From an uncultured Opitutia bacterium (lineage in GTDB: Bacteria; Verrucomicrobiota; Verrucomicrobiia; Opitutales; Opitutaceae), in the NCBI GenBank assembly GCA_903869665.1, contig CAIPZZ010000171.1, forward strand, positions 1 to 44,015: a stretch of 44,015 nucleotides of DNA, written 5' to 3'. Below are positions 42,650 to 44,015 of the stretch, piece after piece. The position numbers were made by a program, and so were the translations under genes. The first letter of the stretch is position 1, and each line of letters begins with the position of its first letter. The notes below the pieces were generated by a model. That model was given only the letters and a program-made list of their open reading frames with translations, made no database searches and was not told where the DNA came from.

Positions 42650-43366
42650 GTGTATCGCAGCCTCGACGCCGACAAGATCGTGGAGACCGTCCGCGTGCTG
42701 CGGAGCCGGATCGCGGAGCGTTTCCCTCAGGCCGGGCTCGGTCGCGTGGCGGAGGAGCTGCTCCATGTCGCCGGCCAGGCCGACGCCAACTCGCGCGCCA
42801 TTGCCCGGCCAAAGCTCGCGTTCCGCCTTGGCATCGCGGCGCTGACCGTGGTGCTGCTGGCGGCTGTGGCCTGGCTCGCGCTGCGGGTGCGGGTGTCGGC
42901 GCAGATTGACCGGTTCACGGACTTGGTGCAGGCGCTCGACGCGGGGCTCAACACGCTGCTGCTCGTGGGCGGGGCCATTTTCTCGCTCTTCGCTTTGGAG
43001 GCGCGGCTCAAGCGCAACCGCGCGCTCAAGCTTCTTCACGAGCTACGCTCGCTCGCGCACATCGTGGACATGCACCAGCTTACCAAGGACCCCGCTGCCA
43101 TCGCCGATCCCCGTGCGGCCACGGCGTCCTCGCCCCGGCGCGCGCTCACGCGCCCCGAGCTGTCGCGTTACCTCGACTATTGTAGCGAGCTGTCGTCACT
43201 CATCGGCAAGGTCGCCGCGATCTATGTGCGCGAGTATGACGACCCCGTGGTGCTCGGCGCGGTGGACCAGATCGAGGATTTCACCGCCAGCCTCTCGCGC
43301 AAGGCCTGGCAAAAGATCATGATTAACCAGCGCCCCGCCGGTGACCTGTCGGACGACGGGGTGTGA
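42650..43366 (+). CDS. Two-TM protein of unknown function
   Basis: 238 residues from GTG 42650. After ~55 helical residues come two TM helices (about 58-80, FRLGIAALTVVLLAAVAWLAL; about 103-121, LNTLLLVGGAIFSLFALEARL). The C-terminal cytoplasmic or periplasmic part has LTRPELSRYLDYCSELSSLI and VREYDDPVVLGAVDQIEDFT, a conserved-looking helical region. I do not recognise a named family. It follows the GAF-ATPase gene by 99 bases and precedes the glycosyltransferase-like gene, but no functional link is evident. Confidence 0.75.
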   Translation: MYRSLDADKIVETVRVLRSRIAERFPQAGLGRVAEELLHVAGQADANSRAIARPKLAFRLGIAALTVVLLAAVAWLALRVRVSAQIDRFTDLVQALDAGLNTLLLVGGAIFSLFALEARLKRNRALKLLHELRSLAHIVDMHQLTKDPAAIADPRAATASSPRRALTRPELSRYLDYCSELSSLIGKVAAIYVREYDDPVVLGAVDQIEDFTASLSRKAWQKIMINQRPAGDLSDDGV

Positions 43367-43420
43367 GCCGGGGCGTCTCGCCGCTGGACATCTGGCTGCC
43401 CTTGTGGGCAAGCTGGCTCG

Positions 43421-44015
43421 GTGGCCGAGACCGACCCTTCCCTGAACAACCGACCCGACCCGCTCCGCGTGCCGTGGCATACGCATTGGCAGCGGGCGGC
43501 GCGGGCTCCGTTCGCCGCCGGCGACAAGCCATGGCACACGCATCTTTACCGCGGCCTCCTCAGCCTGTTTGGCAGCCGTAAATACGCCCCACCGTCCACG
43601 CGTGAGTTGTTGCAGGATCTGCTCGCCGAAACCCGCGACATCGCAGCCCGCGTGGCCGACGCCCGCCAGGCCGCCAGCGCGAAAGACGCCGCCACCGAGT
43701 TGCAGCGCCACCGCAATCGCACCAACAAAACGGTGCTGCGCCACCTCGCGGAACTCGGCCGCTCCGAATCGCCCGTCGTGGTCAGCCATGACTTCGCCGC
43801 CACCACCGCCACGCTGGAGCCGCTGCTGACGGAGCGCCCCGGCAAGCTCGCGGTCTGCACCGTGGGTCTCGGCGCAGATTACCGCGACACCGTCCGTCGC
43901 TGCCTCGAGAGCCAGGCGCGCTACTGCGAGCGCCACGGGCATACCTACGCCGACCTGAGCTTCCCTCCCAGTTTTCCGGTTCGCCCGCCTGCGTGGTATA
44001 AGATTCCGCTCGTCC
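43421..44015 (+). CDS. Glycosyltransferase, GMA12/MNN10-like (GT34), N-terminal part, cut by window end
   Basis: An open frame from GTG 43421 runs 198 codons to the window edge without a stop. The first ~120 residues are an atypical basic/helical leader (PWHTHWQRAARAPFAAGDKP; LLQDLLAETRDIAARVADAR). From about residue 140, KLAVCTVGLGADYRDTVRRC, ARYCERHGHTYADLSF and RPPAWYKIPLV resemble the start of galactosyltransferase GMA12/MNN10 domains, in which the W-K-I/K-P-L block precedes the DxD metal site. The DxD motif would lie just beyond the window. The start is uncertain because no strong ribosome-binding site is seen and the frame is open from 43367. Confidence 0.65.
   Translation, partial: MAETDPSLNNRPDPLRVPWHTHWQRAARAPFAAGDKPWHTHLYRGLLSLFGSRKYAPPSTRELLQDLLAETRDIAARVADARQAASAKDAATELQRHRNRTNKTVLRHLAELGRSESPVVVSHDFAATTATLEPLLTERPGKLAVCTVGLGADYRDTVRRCLESQARYCERHGHTYADLSFPPSFPVRPPAWYKIPLV

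Overview
The window looks like chromosome of a GC-rich member of the Verrucomicrobiota, probably Opitutaceae-like. The grounds are several PEP-CTERM proteins with tails of the type VPEPSTYAAIFGALA, a TonB/ExbBD-linked two-partner secretion (TPS) operon, a PilB/GspE-type ATPase, a type-III-like phosphofructokinase and high G+C throughout. The taxonomic call is inference from gene content; no 16S gene is present.

Layout. (1) 1-1694: the glycine-rich end of an unseen gene, a strong UUCG-loop terminator, a tmRNA gene (ssrA, 438-789), then a decayed strip holding 10-bp direct repeats, the C-terminal remnant of a tyrosine recombinase and a duplicated ~42-bp repeat. This is the footprint expected of an old integration at the 3' end of ssrA. 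(2) 1695-5328: a secreted PstS-like protein, then two paralogous PEP-CTERM proteins with the dead tail of a third paralog between them. (3) 5374-24256: eight co-directional, tightly packed genes: TpsB transporter, ExbB fused to DUF2341/LamG-like modules, ExbD, TonB, a Porin_5-like outer-membrane protein, a periplasmic coiled-coil protein, a 3697-residue cysteine-free filamentous-haemagglutinin-type TpsA, and a small secreted protein resembling a GspC strand domain joined to a pseudopilin head. I read this as a TPS adhesin system carrying its own proton-driven TonB motor, and it is the most interesting part of the window. (4) 24522-27942, minus strand: three genes overlapping by ATGA (GT4 glycosyltransferase, MGDG-synthase-like GT28, LpxH-like phosphoesterase), probably for glycolipid or envelope synthesis. 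(5) 28111-32477: phosphofructokinase, a histone-H1-like Lys/Ala protein, and two PEP-CTERM proteins (lamin-tail-like and phytase-like). (6) 33003-38861, minus strand: a six-gene operon with TolC-like, HlyD/MacA-like, FtsX/MacB-like permease and ABC ATPase, then a small membrane-anchored protein and an HTTM-like membrane protein. (7) 39126-44015: an orphan gene of different composition, yraN, a GAF-domain GspE/PilB ATPase, a two-TM protein, and the start of a GT34-like glycosyltransferase cut by the window edge.

Many long open frames lie antisense to the GC-rich genes, especially opposite the TpsA gene; I treat them as composition artefacts. No rRNA, ordinary tRNA, CRISPR array or intact insertion sequence was seen. 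No exosortase gene lies in the window, so the PEP-CTERM proteins must depend on one elsewhere.
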